From NCBI RefSeq assembly GCF_000379765.1, contig NZ_KB903509.1, positions 62,001 to 126,000 on the forward strand: DNA of 64,000 bases, given 5' to 3'. The notes beneath the pieces were generated by a model that worked only from the letters and a program-made list of their open reading frames with translations, was not told where the DNA came from and did no database searches. Made by a program: the position numbers and the translations under genes. This document shows positions 8,701 to 16,965 of this stretch, in pieces. Numbering within the stretch: the first letter of the stretch is position 1; each line of letters opens with the position of its first letter. Source of the stretch: Flexithrix dorotheae DSM 6795 (GTDB lineage: Bacteria > Bacteroidota > Bacteroidia > Cytophagales > Flammeovirgaceae).

Positions 8701-9723
8701 ATGAAAACTATTGCTATAAAAGTATTGACCTTTACCGGAATGCGATGGGGCGTTCCATTTATCAAACTTTTCTCCGGAGAAGAAGCAAAAACCCAACTCA
8801 AAGAAATTGGCCAGACAGTGGGTATTCCACTTGCAGCCATTGTCACTTTCCTTTTTTTATGGTCTGTAACTGCTTCCCAAATTGAAACTTCTTTAGGGGC
8901 TGTACCAGGACCAATTCAGGTAGCAGAGCAAGCCAAATCCCTTTGGATAGAACACGTAGAAGAAAGGGCTAAAGCCGATGCTTTCTACGAAAGACAAGAA
9001 ATTAGAAATGCAGCAAAATTGGCTAAAAACCCAGCTGCAACTGTAAAAATTATAGATTATACAGGAAAGCCAACTTATTGGGACCAAATCATCACCAGCC
9101 TGAAAACTGTATTTATGGGCTTCGTAATCGCATCTTTAATTGCACTTCCAATTGGAGTTTTATGTGGATTAAGTAAAAATGCCATGCAGGCCATGAGCCC
9201 CATCATTCAGGTTTTCAAACCAGTTTCCCCACTGGCTTGGCTGCCCATTGTAACCATGATTGTGAGTGCGGTTTATGTAACCAATGACGGTTTCTTTGAA
9301 AAATCATTTATCATTTCCGCCATTACCGTTTCACTGTGTTCCTTGTGGGCCACTTTAATTAACACCTCGCTTGGAGTGTCTTCAGTGAATAAGGATTATA
9401 TTAATGTAGCCAGGGTACTACAACTTTCTCCAATGAAAAAGACCTTTAAAATTGTATTACCAGCAACTTTACCACTAATATTTACCGGTTTAAGGATTTC
9501 CCTTGGGGTTGGATGGATGGTATTGATTGCTGCGGAAATGCTTGCCCAAAACCCCGGGTTAGGCAAGTTTGTTTGGGATGAATTCCAAAATGGTAGCAGT
9601 AATTCCCTTGCCAGAATTATGGTAGCAGTATTCACTGTGGGAATCATCGGATTTTTCTTGGATAGAATAATGGTTGCCCTGCAAAAAGCTGTAAGTTTTG
9701 ATAAAGGTGCTGTAGTGGCATAA
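8701..9723 (+). CDS. nrtB: Nitrate ABC transporter permease (NrtB type)
   Basis: 340 residues with about six membrane helices: one near 38-56, a long periplasmic-like insert (residues 65-120, rich in charged residues), then five more. The EAA coupling loop is visible around [22 protein letters not shown], as in binding-protein-dependent permeases. [19 protein letters not shown] is characteristic of the NrtB/SsuC/TauC class. It is the only permease in the operon, so the channel is likely a homodimer driven by the two different ATPases that follow. Confidence 0.88.
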   Translation: MKTIAIKVLTFTGMRWGVPFIKLFSGEEAKTQLKEIGQTVGIPLAAIVTFLFLWSVTASQIETSLGAVPGPIQVAEQAKSLWIEHVEERAKADAFYERQEIRNAAKLAKNPAATVKIIDYTGKPTYWDQIITSLKTVFMGFVIASLIALPIGVLCGLSKNAMQAMSPIIQVFKPVSPLAWLPIVTMIVSAVYVTNDGFFEKSFIISAITVSLCSLWATLINTSLGVSSVNKDYINVARVLQLSPMKKTFKIVLPATLPLIFTGLRISLGVGWMVLIAAEMLAQNPGLGKFVWDEFQNGSSNSLARIMVAVFTVGIIGFFLDRIMVALQKAVSFDKGAVVA

Positions 9724-9767
9724 TAGCAGAACGGTATAACTATTTCAAGACTTTAAATACTAAAACA

Positions 9768-10649
9768 ATGGCTTTTTTAGAACTTAATAATGTAAGCAAA
9801 GGATACGGTGAAGGAAAGAACAGAACCGAGGTTTTGCGCAACATCAATTTACATATAAATGAAGGAGAGTTTGTGGCAATTGTTGGCTTTACAGGAAGTG
9901 GCAAGACTACATTAGTATCCCTGATTAACGGATTACTTATGCCTGACCAGGGGGAAGTATTATTTAAAGGAGAGCCCATTACCGGTCCCGGACATGAAAG
10001 AGGTGTGATATTCCAAAATTACTCATTACTACCCTGGTTTACTGTTTTTCAAAATGTGGTGCTGGCCGTGGATGAAGTTTTTCCTCACATGTCGAAAGCA
10101 GATAAGGAACAACATGTAAAGAAATATGTGGAAATGGTAAACCTCACCCCGGCTTTAGAAAAAAGGCCTGCTGAACTCAGTGGAGGTATGCGACAAAGGG
10201 TGGCAGTTGCCCGGGCCCTGGCCATGAATCCGGAAATGTTAATCATGGATGAACCGCTAAGTGCCCTGGATGCTTTAACACGGGGTACCCTTCAGGAGGA
10301 AATCATCAAAATCTGGGATGAAAATAAAAGAACAGCTTTATTAATCACCAATGATGTAGATGAAGGAATTTTAATGGCTGATAGAATTATTCCGCTCAAC
10401 CCCGGACCAAATGCTACCCTGGGGCCTGAATTTGAAATCAATATTGAAAGGCCAAGGGATAAAACTGCTTTGAACTCTAATGATGATTTCAAAAAAACCA
10501 GAAACGAAATTATTGAATACTTGATGGATATTGGAACAGAAGCAAAAACCAAAAAGATCAATAACTATACTCTACCGGATTTGAAACCCATCATGCCTGG
10601 TAAAATATTCAAAAAAAGGACTGAAAAAGACCGGTTGAAATATTTCTAA
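9768..10649 (+). CDS. nrtC: Nitrate ABC transporter ATPase 1 (NrtC-like, degenerate H-loop)
   Basis: 293-residue nucleotide-binding protein. Walker [10 protein letters not shown] (about 44-52), Q-loop in [11 protein letters not shown], canonical signature LSGGMRQRV, Walker [13 protein letters not shown]. The switch (H-loop) reads [10 protein letters not shown]: Asn195 stands where ABC ATPases normally have His. Unlike cyanobacterial NrtC it has no C-terminal NrtA-like regulatory domain, only about 90 extra residues ending in a basic tail. 44 bases after the permease and 75 before the second ATPase, in one operon. Confidence 0.87.
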   Translation: MAFLELNNVSKGYGEGKNRTEVLRNINLHINEGEFVAIVGFTGSGKTTLVSLINGLLMPDQGEVLFKGEPITGPGHERGVIFQNYSLLPWFTVFQNVVLAVDEVFPHMSKADKEQHVKKYVEMVNLTPALEKRPAELSGGMRQRVAVARALAMNPEMLIMDEPLSALDALTRGTLQEEIIKIWDENKRTALLITNDVDEGILMADRIIPLNPGPNATLGPEFEINIERPRDKTALNSNDDFKKTRNEIIEYLMDIGTEAKTKKINNYTLPDLKPIMPGKIFKKRTEKDRLKYF

Positions 10650-10724
10650 TTTTTTTGGTTAGCACCCTGGTTTTACAAGGGGTTAATTTTGGTTTTCTAA
10701 TTATTAAAAAAAGAAACAACAGCA

Positions 10725-11546
10725 ATGGAAAATATAGCAATAAATGAGGAAATAAGCATCAATTCGGAATCAAAACCCGGAGAAGTGATGCTGGATATCC
10801 AAAGCCTTAAAAAAGTCTACCCTACTCCCAAGGGCGATTATGTAGTATTGGAAAACCTGGATTTACAGGTAAAAAAGGAGGAATTTATTTCCATCATTGG
10901 TCACTCTGGTTGTGGAAAATCGACTTTACTGACCATGATTGCCGGATTAAACCCCATTTCGGGCGGGCAAATTTTACTTGACGAAAAGCCCATCACCAGT
11001 CCTGGGCCGGATAGAGGAGTGGTATTCCAATCCCCATCCCTTTTTCCCTGGATGACTGCTTTGGAAAATGTGTTATTGGGAGTAGAACAAGTATTTCCCC
11101 AAGGTACAAAAGAACAAAGAATTGATATTTGTAAATACTATCTGGATAAAGTAGGGTTAGGCGATTCCTTTCATAAAAAGGCATCTGATCTTTCCCAGGG
11201 TATGCAACAACGGGTGGGAATTGCCAGAGCGTTTGCCTTAAAACCTAAAATACTGCTTTTGGACGAACCATTTGGAATGTTGGATTCCCTTACCAGAGCC
11301 GAACTTCAGGATGTATTGTTGGAAGTATGGAATCAGGAAAATATTACCGCCATTATGATTACCCACGATGTGGATGAATCCATTTTCTTAGCCGACCGGG
11401 TAATTATGATGACTTCCGGACCTTACGCCAAAGTGGGTGATATTCTAAGCATCCCGTTAGAAAGACCCAGAGATAGAAGAAGTGTTTTGGAACATCCGGA
11501 TTATTATAGTTATAGAGAATACCTGATTAACTTTCTGGAGCATTAA
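10725..11546 (+). CDS. nrtD: Nitrate ABC transporter ATPase 2 (NrtD-like)
   Basis: 273 residues. Walker A GHSGCGKST, Q-loop VVFQSPSLFPW, signature LSQGMQQRV (Gly to Gln at the third position), Walker B LLLDEPFGMLD, normal H-loop MITHDVDES. It is paired with the ATPase at 9768-10649, which has the reverse pattern (good signature, altered H-loop). It is the last gene of the operon; a terminator follows at 11667. No nitrate or nitrite reductase gene is in the window. Confidence 0.87.
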   Translation: MENIAINEEISINSESKPGEVMLDIQSLKKVYPTPKGDYVVLENLDLQVKKEEFISIIGHSGCGKSTLLTMIAGLNPISGGQILLDEKPITSPGPDRGVVFQSPSLFPWMTALENVLLGVEQVFPQGTKEQRIDICKYYLDKVGLGDSFHKKASDLSQGMQQRVGIARAFALKPKILLLDEPFGMLDSLTRAELQDVLLEVWNQENITAIMITHDVDESIFLADRVIMMTSGPYAKVGDILSIPLERPRDRRSVLEHPDYYSYREYLINFLEH

Positions 11547-11666
11547 GCACCTGTGCCTTTATATTTGATAAATAAGCACTCTTTCTTTCAAGCTTTTGTG
11601 TAATTAACCACATGGATAAACTTGAAATTAGACGAAGATAATTTTTATAATCCCTAAATTCGATTG

Positions 11667-11697
11667 GGCGTGATCTTTTGATTGCGCCTTTTTTTGT
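11667..11697 (+). terminator. Terminator of the nitrate-uptake operon
   Basis: Stem GGCGTGAT (11667-11674) with ATTGCGCC (11681-11688), two G-T wobbles, followed by a run of nine T. It lies 120 bases after the last stop codon. Confidence 0.75.
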
Positions 11698-11706
11698 TGT
11701 CTTTTC

Positions 11707-11823
11707 CGGCATTACAAATGCCGAATTTGGTCCAGTTATAATGCAATTGCGGCTGAGCTCCCCTTTGAAGGCTCAGCAGCAATTATATGATAACCATAAC
11801 TGAGTAGGGCATTTGAAATGCCC
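11707..11823. repeat. Cluster of hairpins between the nitrate operon and the thioredoxin gene
   Basis: Three nested or adjacent dyads in 117 bases: CGGCATT/AATGCCG (11707-11723); an outer stem CAGTTAT/ATAACTG (11733-11739 with 11796-11802) that encloses a 14-bp stem with one mismatch (11745-11758 with 11771-11784, core GCTGAGC/GCTCAGC); and GGGCATTT/AAATGCCC (11807-11823). The first and last resemble the globin terminator stem at 5228-5252. No protein is encoded. It could be a structured RNA, a small palindromic repeat element, or a backup terminator region. Confidence 0.45.
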
Positions 11824-11910
11824 GAAAAATCCCGGGCCAGTCAAATTTTTTATAAATATTTTGTAATTTTCCTTCTCTTTTATTCTACTAACCCAAAAAA
11901 TTCTCAGACC

Positions 11911-12429
11911 ATGAAACTAAGGTTAACAGTCCTTTTATTTTTAATGATCGGATTCGGATCTATTTCAATACAAGCTCAGGACAATGCAGCTAAAATTTTG
12001 AATGCAGCCCTAAAGAAAGCCAAAGTAGAAAACAAAAAAGTTTTTATAAAATATAGTGCTTCATGGTGTGGCTGGTGCAAAAGGATGGACAAACAAATGA
12101 AAAGTGAAGCTTGTAAAACTTTTTTTGAGGACAATTATATCACGATCCAATTGATAGTACATGAAAGCAAGGACAAAAAATACCTTGAAAATCCCGGGGC
12201 ATTAGATTTATTAAAAAAATATAAAGGAGAAAAATCCGGGTTGCCCTTTTGGGTAATTTTAGATGAAAATGGCCAATTGTTGGAGGACTCTTTTAATGAA
12301 GAAGGCCAAAACCTGGGTTGTCCGGCAACTGAGGAGGAAGTCCAGTCTTTTATTTCCAAATTAAAAAATACTTCTAACCTGAAAAAAAAGGAACTTGAAG
12401 TCATCGCAGAAACTTTTCAGTCTAAATAA
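11911..12429 (+). CDS. Secreted thioredoxin-fold protein with CxxC
   Basis: The start at 11911 is chosen because it begins a clean signal peptide (MKLRLTVLLFLMIGFG...QAQ, about 23 residues); the longer frame from 11818 starts inside a hairpin. The mature part has the redox motif SASWCGWCKRMD (CGWC) and a DENGQLLED turn, as in thioredoxin_7/DUF255-like periplasmic proteins. 172 residues. It likely reduces or forms disulfides in envelope proteins. Followed 9 bases later by the PH-domain gene, so probably an operon. Confidence 0.85.
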   Translation: MKLRLTVLLFLMIGFGSISIQAQDNAAKILNAALKKAKVENKKVFIKYSASWCGWCKRMDKQMKSEACKTFFEDNYITIQLIVHESKDKKYLENPGALDLLKKYKGEKSGLPFWVILDENGQLLEDSFNEEGQNLGCPATEEEVQSFISKLKNTSNLKKKELEVIAETFQSK

Positions 12430-12438
12430 GGCATATTT

Positions 12439-12858
12439 ATGGCTTTCTATAAACCCAAAAGGAAAGGATTTTTCAATTATCTTCTAGTTGTTTTTATGAT
12501 CCTCCCCTTTGCGGTTCTTTTTCTGGATTCAGCTAAATTCTCATCTCAGCCTTTCCTTTGGGTTCTATTATGGAGTCCTTTTGGATTGCTTTTATGGATT
12601 TACCTGGATACTTTCTATCAAATCCTTGATGATAAACTAATATACAAATCCGCCTTTTTAAAAGGAGAAATTGAAATTTCCAGCATTAGGGAAATCATAA
12701 AAGGAAAAACCATGTGGACCGGAGTAAGACCCGCCATAGCTACGAAGGGGCTAATTATTAAATTCAACAAATACAATGAAATTTATATTGCTCCGGAGAA
12801 TAATGACAGGTTAGTTGAGGACTTACTAAAAATAAACGAAGGAATTATTGTATCATAA
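12439..12858 (+). CDS. Bacterial PH-domain membrane protein
   Basis: 139 residues. Two hydrophobic segments (about 13-30 and 38-56) are followed by a small beta domain: YQILDDKLIYKSAFLKGEIEISSIREIIKGK, which matches the bacterial PH (bPH_6/YdbT-like) pattern where the strand after the membrane anchor reads YxxxDxxLxxxxG followed by an I-x-x-I-x-x-I turn. The role is unknown; such domains sit at the membrane face. Lies between the thioredoxin-like and the 96-residue genes with short gaps. Confidence 0.7.
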   Translation: MAFYKPKRKGFFNYLLVVFMILPFAVLFLDSAKFSSQPFLWVLLWSPFGLLLWIYLDTFYQILDDKLIYKSAFLKGEIEISSIREIIKGKTMWTGVRPAIATKGLIIKFNKYNEIYIAPENNDRLVEDLLKINEGIIVS

Positions 12859-12882
12859 TGACTTTACTCAAAATTTTAAACA

Positions 12883-13173
12883 ATGGAAATTTTTCTATGT
12901 TTTCTGGCTATTTCACATATTTTTTTAGCTTGGAAAGTACAAAAAAAGATTAACCAAACTAATTTTCTTAATCCTTCTCAAAAAAACTTGAATTCTATTT
13001 TAAACTGGACAATTCCTTTTATTTGGGGATTAATCGTAAAGTCAATGATAAAACCTTCAGCATTTCAGGTAATGACAAAAAAGAACAGAAAAGGAAAAAT
13101 TGGGAAACACACCGACAATTGGGATCAACTTACTGGAAGTGGCTTAGGGGGACATCATGAAAATGAAAACTGA
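12883..13173 (+). CDS. Small membrane protein, unknown function
   Basis: 96 residues, not recognised. Two hydrophobic segments (1-18 and about 43-58) and a hydrophilic C-terminal tail with GSGLGGHHENEN. It starts 24 bases after the PH-domain gene and ends 42 bases before a terminator, which fits a third gene of the same operon. Confidence 0.5.
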   Translation: MEIFLCFLAISHIFLAWKVQKKINQTNFLNPSQKNLNSILNWTIPFIWGLIVKSMIKPSAFQVMTKKNRKGKIGKHTDNWDQLTGSGLGGHHENEN

Positions 13174-13215
13174 AAAAGCTAAAAAGGAAGATTAAGGCCT
13201 ACAAGTAGTATCAAT

Positions 13216-13252
13216 AAAAAAGTCCACCAGAGATGTTCTGATGGACTTTTTT
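13216..13252. terminator. Bidirectional terminator between converging small genes
   Basis: Stem AAAAAAGTCCACCAG (13216-13230) with CTGATGGACTTTTTT (13238-13252), one mismatch, T runs on both strands. Serves the plus-strand operon ending at 13173 and the minus-strand gene ending at 13267. Confidence 0.85.
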
Positions 13253-13266
13253 ATTCGATTTATAAA

Positions 13267-13482
13267 TTACCAACTTCGATTAGCCGGAACTTTCACGTAA
13301 ATCATTTCTTTTTTTGGTTTTTGGAATTTTGTAATTACTAATGTTGCCAGATAGAATGGCATTACGATCAGAGAAGCCAATAATGTACTAATAAACATAA
13401 CCGAGCCCAGGGTGATTCTTGCTATTTTTTCAAGTACTATATTTAAATTTTTCATTTCTTTCTTTATTGTTTTAGGTTTCAT
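13267..13482 (-). CDS. Small membrane protein, unknown function
   Basis: 71 residues from the Met at 13482 (alternative starts at 13503 and 13455). A basic N-terminus, one long hydrophobic stretch (IARITLGSVMFISTLLASLI and on), and a basic tail with VKVPANRSW. I do not recognise a family. A shared terminator right after its stop supports that it is expressed. Confidence 0.4.
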   Translation of the reverse strand: MKPKTIKKEMKNLNIVLEKIARITLGSVMFISTLLASLIVMPFYLATLVITKFQKPKKEMIYVKVPANRSW

Positions 13483-13503
13483 TATTCTTATTTGATATTC
13501 CAA

Positions 13504-14080
13504 ATATGCCCTTCTGTGAGCTCAGAAAAAAGAATAAAGAAGTGAAAGGGAATTATTTGGGATTGAATAACTGTAGCCTGAGATTAAACCAAAAGCGAAG
13601 GTTTAAAAAGGTTACCCCGCTTATAAATTACCAAATTCAAGAGCCGGTAAGCGCATTTTAAAAGGGTATCTCCACCCATTTCAAGATAATTTCCAGGATC
13701 ATTAACCCTCATCAGGACTCAACAAAACACATTCGCAAAGGCAAATGCAATCAAAAAAACCTGTTTTTTGATTGCAATATGGCCGCAACCACACAATCCA
13801 AACAAAATTATAAACCCGTTTAAGCGGTTTTATGATTTTTAATAATGATTAATTAATTATTAATAACACATAAATACTTATATTTAGACTTATTACAGAA
13901 TTAAAATGTGTTTTCAACAAAAAACCATAATAAAAAATCATTTATTAAGCATTATTTCATAATTATTATTTTACTCATACTTTCTTTAAACTTAATATTA
14001 AATTAATATATAAACATTTACTTAACCTACAATTAACAATTAATTTATAATTTTTCAACACAAAGAACCGCATACCCGTT
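13504..14080. other. Long AT-rich intergenic region
   Basis: About 580 bases with no gene that I can support. It has a terminator-like dyad near 13815-13835 (AAACCcgtttaagcGGTTT), and the last 250 bases are very AT-rich, as expected upstream of a well-expressed gene. Confidence 0.5.
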
Positions 14081-14088
14081 TAGGTTTG
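14081..14088 (+). promoter_or_regulatory. Candidate -7 box of the 14137 gene
   Basis: TAGGTTTG matches the Bacteroidota -7 consensus TAnnTTTG and would put the start of transcription about 42 bases before the ATG. No good -33 box at the expected distance, so this is tentative. Confidence 0.35.
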
Positions 14089-14136
14089 CACTATAAATAA
14101 TTAATTTTTATCACAAGCTCTTACAACTTAACAACT

Positions 14137-14766
14137 ATGAAATCACTTAAATCAATTGTTCTATCATTAATGCTGGTCTGGGTATCTGCATTAAGTTCTT
14201 TAGGAAGCACTAACCCTGCTGATGATCTAAAAAAGGAAAGCCTTTCGGTTTCATTTAAGCCTTTAAGTGAAAATCACAAAGCTTTAATCTCGGTAAAAAA
14301 TTTAAGTCAATCTAAGATATCACTAAACATTCTTGACGCACAGGGATCAATCATATATAACAAGGAAATCACTGACGCTGTAAATTATATTGAAAAATAT
14401 AATTTCTCAAAATTGGATTACGGTAAGTATACTTTGGAAATTCTAAATAAAGACCAGGTAATCACTCAAAGCTTTAGAATTACAAAAGACGGTAACTTTT
14501 TATTGGAAAATCAAACCTCTATGCAAGTTTTGGCTCCCTTGGTAGATTTTTCTGAAGGGAAACTCACTGTCAGAATGATGAATCAAATTTCAATGCAGGG
14601 AACCCTAATGATTTCCTCTGAATCAGGAGAGGTTTTTTACCAGGAAATAATTGCTGGAGAATCAGCATATGGTAAAATACTAAACCTTGAAAACCTTAAA
14701 AAAGGAAGTTATTTATTTTCTATAGCCATAGGAGAAAACGAATACACAAAGAAAATCGAATTATAA
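14137..14766 (+). CDS. Secreted protein of two T9SS-tail-like beta modules (paralogue A)
   Basis: 209 residues. Signal peptide about 1-23 (MKSLKSIVLSLMLVWVSALS). The mature protein is just two repeats of about 80 residues, each with the pattern x-L-x-I-x-D/S-x-x-G-x-x-x-Y ... L-x-x-L-x-x-G-x-Y-x-x-x-I (YNFSKLDYGKYTLEI and LNLENLKKGSYLFSI). This is the pattern of the T9SS type A C-terminal domain, here without cargo. 42 bases upstream of a diverged copy (14809-15411) with the same architecture. The function is unknown. Confidence 0.65.
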   Translation: MKSLKSIVLSLMLVWVSALSSLGSTNPADDLKKESLSVSFKPLSENHKALISVKNLSQSKISLNILDAQGSIIYNKEITDAVNYIEKYNFSKLDYGKYTLEILNKDQVITQSFRITKDGNFLLENQTSMQVLAPLVDFSEGKLTVRMMNQISMQGTLMISSESGEVFYQEIIAGESAYGKILNLENLKKGSYLFSIAIGENEYTKKIEL

Positions 14767-14808
14767 GAATTTAAAATATTAAAAAACCAACATTAAAATA
14801 ATAAAGCT

Positions 14809-15411
14809 ATGAAAAAGTATTTTGCATCTGTATTGTTATTATTAGTTTTTGCTTTAAATCTGTCGGCCTCAGATAGTCCATCTTCAAGAAGCCATGTTTC
14901 CTTGAAAGCTTTGGAAAGCAATTCCGCTTTATTAAGTATCTTCAATTATGCCAACAGTGATGTGGCTGTAAAAATTAAGACCAGAGATGGAAATGTGATT
15001 TTAGCGAAAGAGTTCTCTTCAGAATCTGTCTTGCTAAGAAAACTGGATTTAAGCGGTCTTGATAAAGGAACTTACTTACTAAATGTGGTAATTGAAAACA
15101 GGGAAATTCTTCAAAAATTTGCAATTGATGCGGAAGGAGCGGTTTCTGTAGATCCAAATCAGGTAGTAGACTACTTCCTTCCAAGAGTAAAACAGGAGGA
15201 AGCCAAACTACACGTTTCTTTTCAAAATCTTATGGAGAATTATGTGGAAACTACCATTTTAGATGAAAATGGTGAAGAAGTTTACTCAAATGGATATGCA
15301 GCTGATTCTTTTGCAAAAACATTTAACTTGTCGAACCTTGCACCTGGAAAATACACTTTTTACTTATCATCAGGTAGCAAATCTTATAACACAGAGGTTG
15401 TTTTGAAATAA
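14809..15411 (+). CDS. Secreted protein of two T9SS-tail-like beta modules (paralogue B)
   Basis: 200 residues, tandem paralogue of the preceding gene: signal peptide (MKKYFASVLLLLVFALNLSA), then two modules ending LDLSGLDKGTYLLNVV and FNLSNLAPGKYTFYL. The two proteins keep the order SL/SFKAL...LLS/LIS, the DxxG turn and the L-x-G-x-Y strand, but are clearly diverged. A hairpin with T run follows near 15440-15470 (CAGGCCAGAAATGGTCTG region). The role is unknown; surface structural or adhesion role is a guess. Confidence 0.65.
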   Translation: MKKYFASVLLLLVFALNLSASDSPSSRSHVSLKALESNSALLSIFNYANSDVAVKIKTRDGNVILAKEFSSESVLLRKLDLSGLDKGTYLLNVVIENREILQKFAIDAEGAVSVDPNQVVDYFLPRVKQEEAKLHVSFQNLMENYVETTILDENGEEVYSNGYAADSFAKTFNLSNLAPGKYTFYLSSGSKSYNTEVVLK

Positions 15412-15573
15412 ACAGCTCACTTCTTTCAAAATTTAAAATACAGGCCAGAAATGGTCTGTATTTTTTTTGCCTTAATTTTTGAACCTTTTGGGAAATATCT
15501 ACTTTATCCAATAAGAAAGGATTGTTTATTAACCTCAAAATCCTTAATTTAAAGAAGATAAATCCCTGAAACT

Positions 15574-16317
15574 ATGCAACGTTTACTGGCTACCCTTACT
15601 TTTTTTCTCATCAGCCTTTGTTCACATGCTCAATTTGAATTGATGGGCACCGCTAATTTTATGTCTGGAAATTGTATTTTACTCACCCCAGATGTGCCTT
15701 ATAGCGAAGGATTGGCTTATCACAATGCCAAACTAGACCTAACCCGTTATTTCGAAATTGAATTTGATATCTTTTTGGGCAGAAAAGATGAAGGAGCCGA
15801 TGGAATTACCTTTGTAATTCATAACGACCCCAGAGAATATAAGGCCTATGGAACCTGGGGAGAGTGCATGGGATATGGGCGATGGAGTCCAAACGCCTAT
15901 TGGGCCAATTCGATTACTCCTTCCATTGCTGTGGAATTCGATACCTATCAAAATCTCCAGCAAAATGACCCTATGTATGACCATGTGGCTTACTTGGAAA
16001 ATGGGGTGAGTTTTCATGAAAAGCACTGGAATAATAATGAAAATGATTATAATATGGAAGATGATTTCCTCCATGATTTCCGCTTCAGTTGGGATCCTGA
16101 TTCCCAAACCATCACTGTAAAGCTGGATGGCATGGTTGTATATCGGGGCACCCGGGATTTGGTAAATGATATTTTTGATGGAGAAACCAGTGTAATTTGG
16201 GGATTTACAGCTTCAACGGGTAGAAAATCCAACCTGCAATATTTTTGCCTTCGTAATTTAGCTTATGAAAGCCTGCCTCCTTCAGTTCAGCCTTTGTCCA
16301 ACGGAAAGGCCGATTAG
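15574..16317 (+). CDS. Secreted L-type lectin domain protein
   Basis: 247 residues: signal peptide (about 1-20, ending CSHAQ) and one legume/L-type lectin beta-sandwich. Diagnostic parts are GKRKDEGADGITFVIHND-like segment at about 70-85, IAVEFDTYQN (metal-binding Asp region), the YDHVAYLENG strand and FRFSWDPDSQTITVKLDG. In related Bacteroidota proteins this domain is followed by a gliding-motility C-terminal tail; here the protein ends after the lectin, so it may be periplasmic or held by partners. It follows the two tail-like paralogues. Confidence 0.85.
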   Translation: MQRLLATLTFFLISLCSHAQFELMGTANFMSGNCILLTPDVPYSEGLAYHNAKLDLTRYFEIEFDIFLGRKDEGADGITFVIHNDPREYKAYGTWGECMGYGRWSPNAYWANSITPSIAVEFDTYQNLQQNDPMYDHVAYLENGVSFHEKHWNNNENDYNMEDDFLHDFRFSWDPDSQTITVKLDGMVVYRGTRDLVNDIFDGETSVIWGFTASTGRKSNLQYFCLRNLAYESLPPSVQPLSNGKAD

Positions 16318-16454
16318 TAACACTTGTTTTATGAGTTTAAATTACAAATTGAAATCGTTTTAATTACAAACCCTTCAATTACAGGGAATTTTATGCATTC
16401 AAATTCCCTTAACTTCATTAAATTTGTCAACTGACAATTAAATGGATCAACCCT

Positions 16455-16898
16455 ATGGATATCAGAAGATTTTTAAATTTCACCATCATTGTTATTCTAT
16501 TCACAATTTTTTCTGGTGAATTAAAAGCTCAGGAAGACCTTTGGACAACTTTAGGAGATATTGAATGGTACCAAAAGTATAGTGAGACTTATGGTGCAGA
16601 AATTGGCTTTCCCAAGTTTAATGAAGAAGCTAAAAAACTGAATGGTAAAGAAGTTTCCATAAGAGGATATATGCTACCCCTGGATACAGAAGACGGATCA
16701 GTGGTTATTTCTGCCCTGCCTTACAGCAGCTGTTTTTTTTGTGGTGGCGCTGGGATAGAGACTGTAATGGCAGTTTTTATGAAAAATCCCAGAAAATTTG
16801 AAATGGAACAAGTGACCTTTAGAGGTAAGCTGGAACTGAATGAAACAGAAACCGGATTGATTTACAACCTAAAAGAAGCTGTAGAGGTAGAAGAATAA
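16455..16898 (+). CDS. Secreted DUF3299-like protein with CxxC
   Basis: 147 residues: signal peptide about 1-25 (ending ELKAQ), then a small OB-like domain with LNGKEVSIRGYMLPLD, the core of DUF3299-type proteins, followed by SSCFFCGGAGIE, a CxxC pair that could bind metal or be redox active. FRGKLELNETETGLIYNLKEA closes the fold. The function is unknown. Ends at a bidirectional terminator shared with icmF. Confidence 0.65.
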   Translation: MDIRRFLNFTIIVILFTIFSGELKAQEDLWTTLGDIEWYQKYSETYGAEIGFPKFNEEAKKLNGKEVSIRGYMLPLDTEDGSVVISALPYSSCFFCGGAGIETVMAVFMKNPRKFEMEQVTFRGKLELNETETGLIYNLKEAVEVEE

Positions 16899-16915
16899 GA
16901 TTTAGCTTTTATAAG

Positions 16916-16957
16916 AAAAGTCCCCTGATAATTAATATTATCAGGGGACTTTTTTAT
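16916..16957. terminator. Bidirectional terminator between the DUF3299-like gene and icmF
   Basis: Perfect 17-bp stem (16916-16932 with 16937-16953, core AGTCCCCTGATAAT) with T runs on both strands; shared by convergent genes ending at 16898 and 16966. Confidence 0.92.
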
Positions 16958-16965
16958 TTTTCAAC

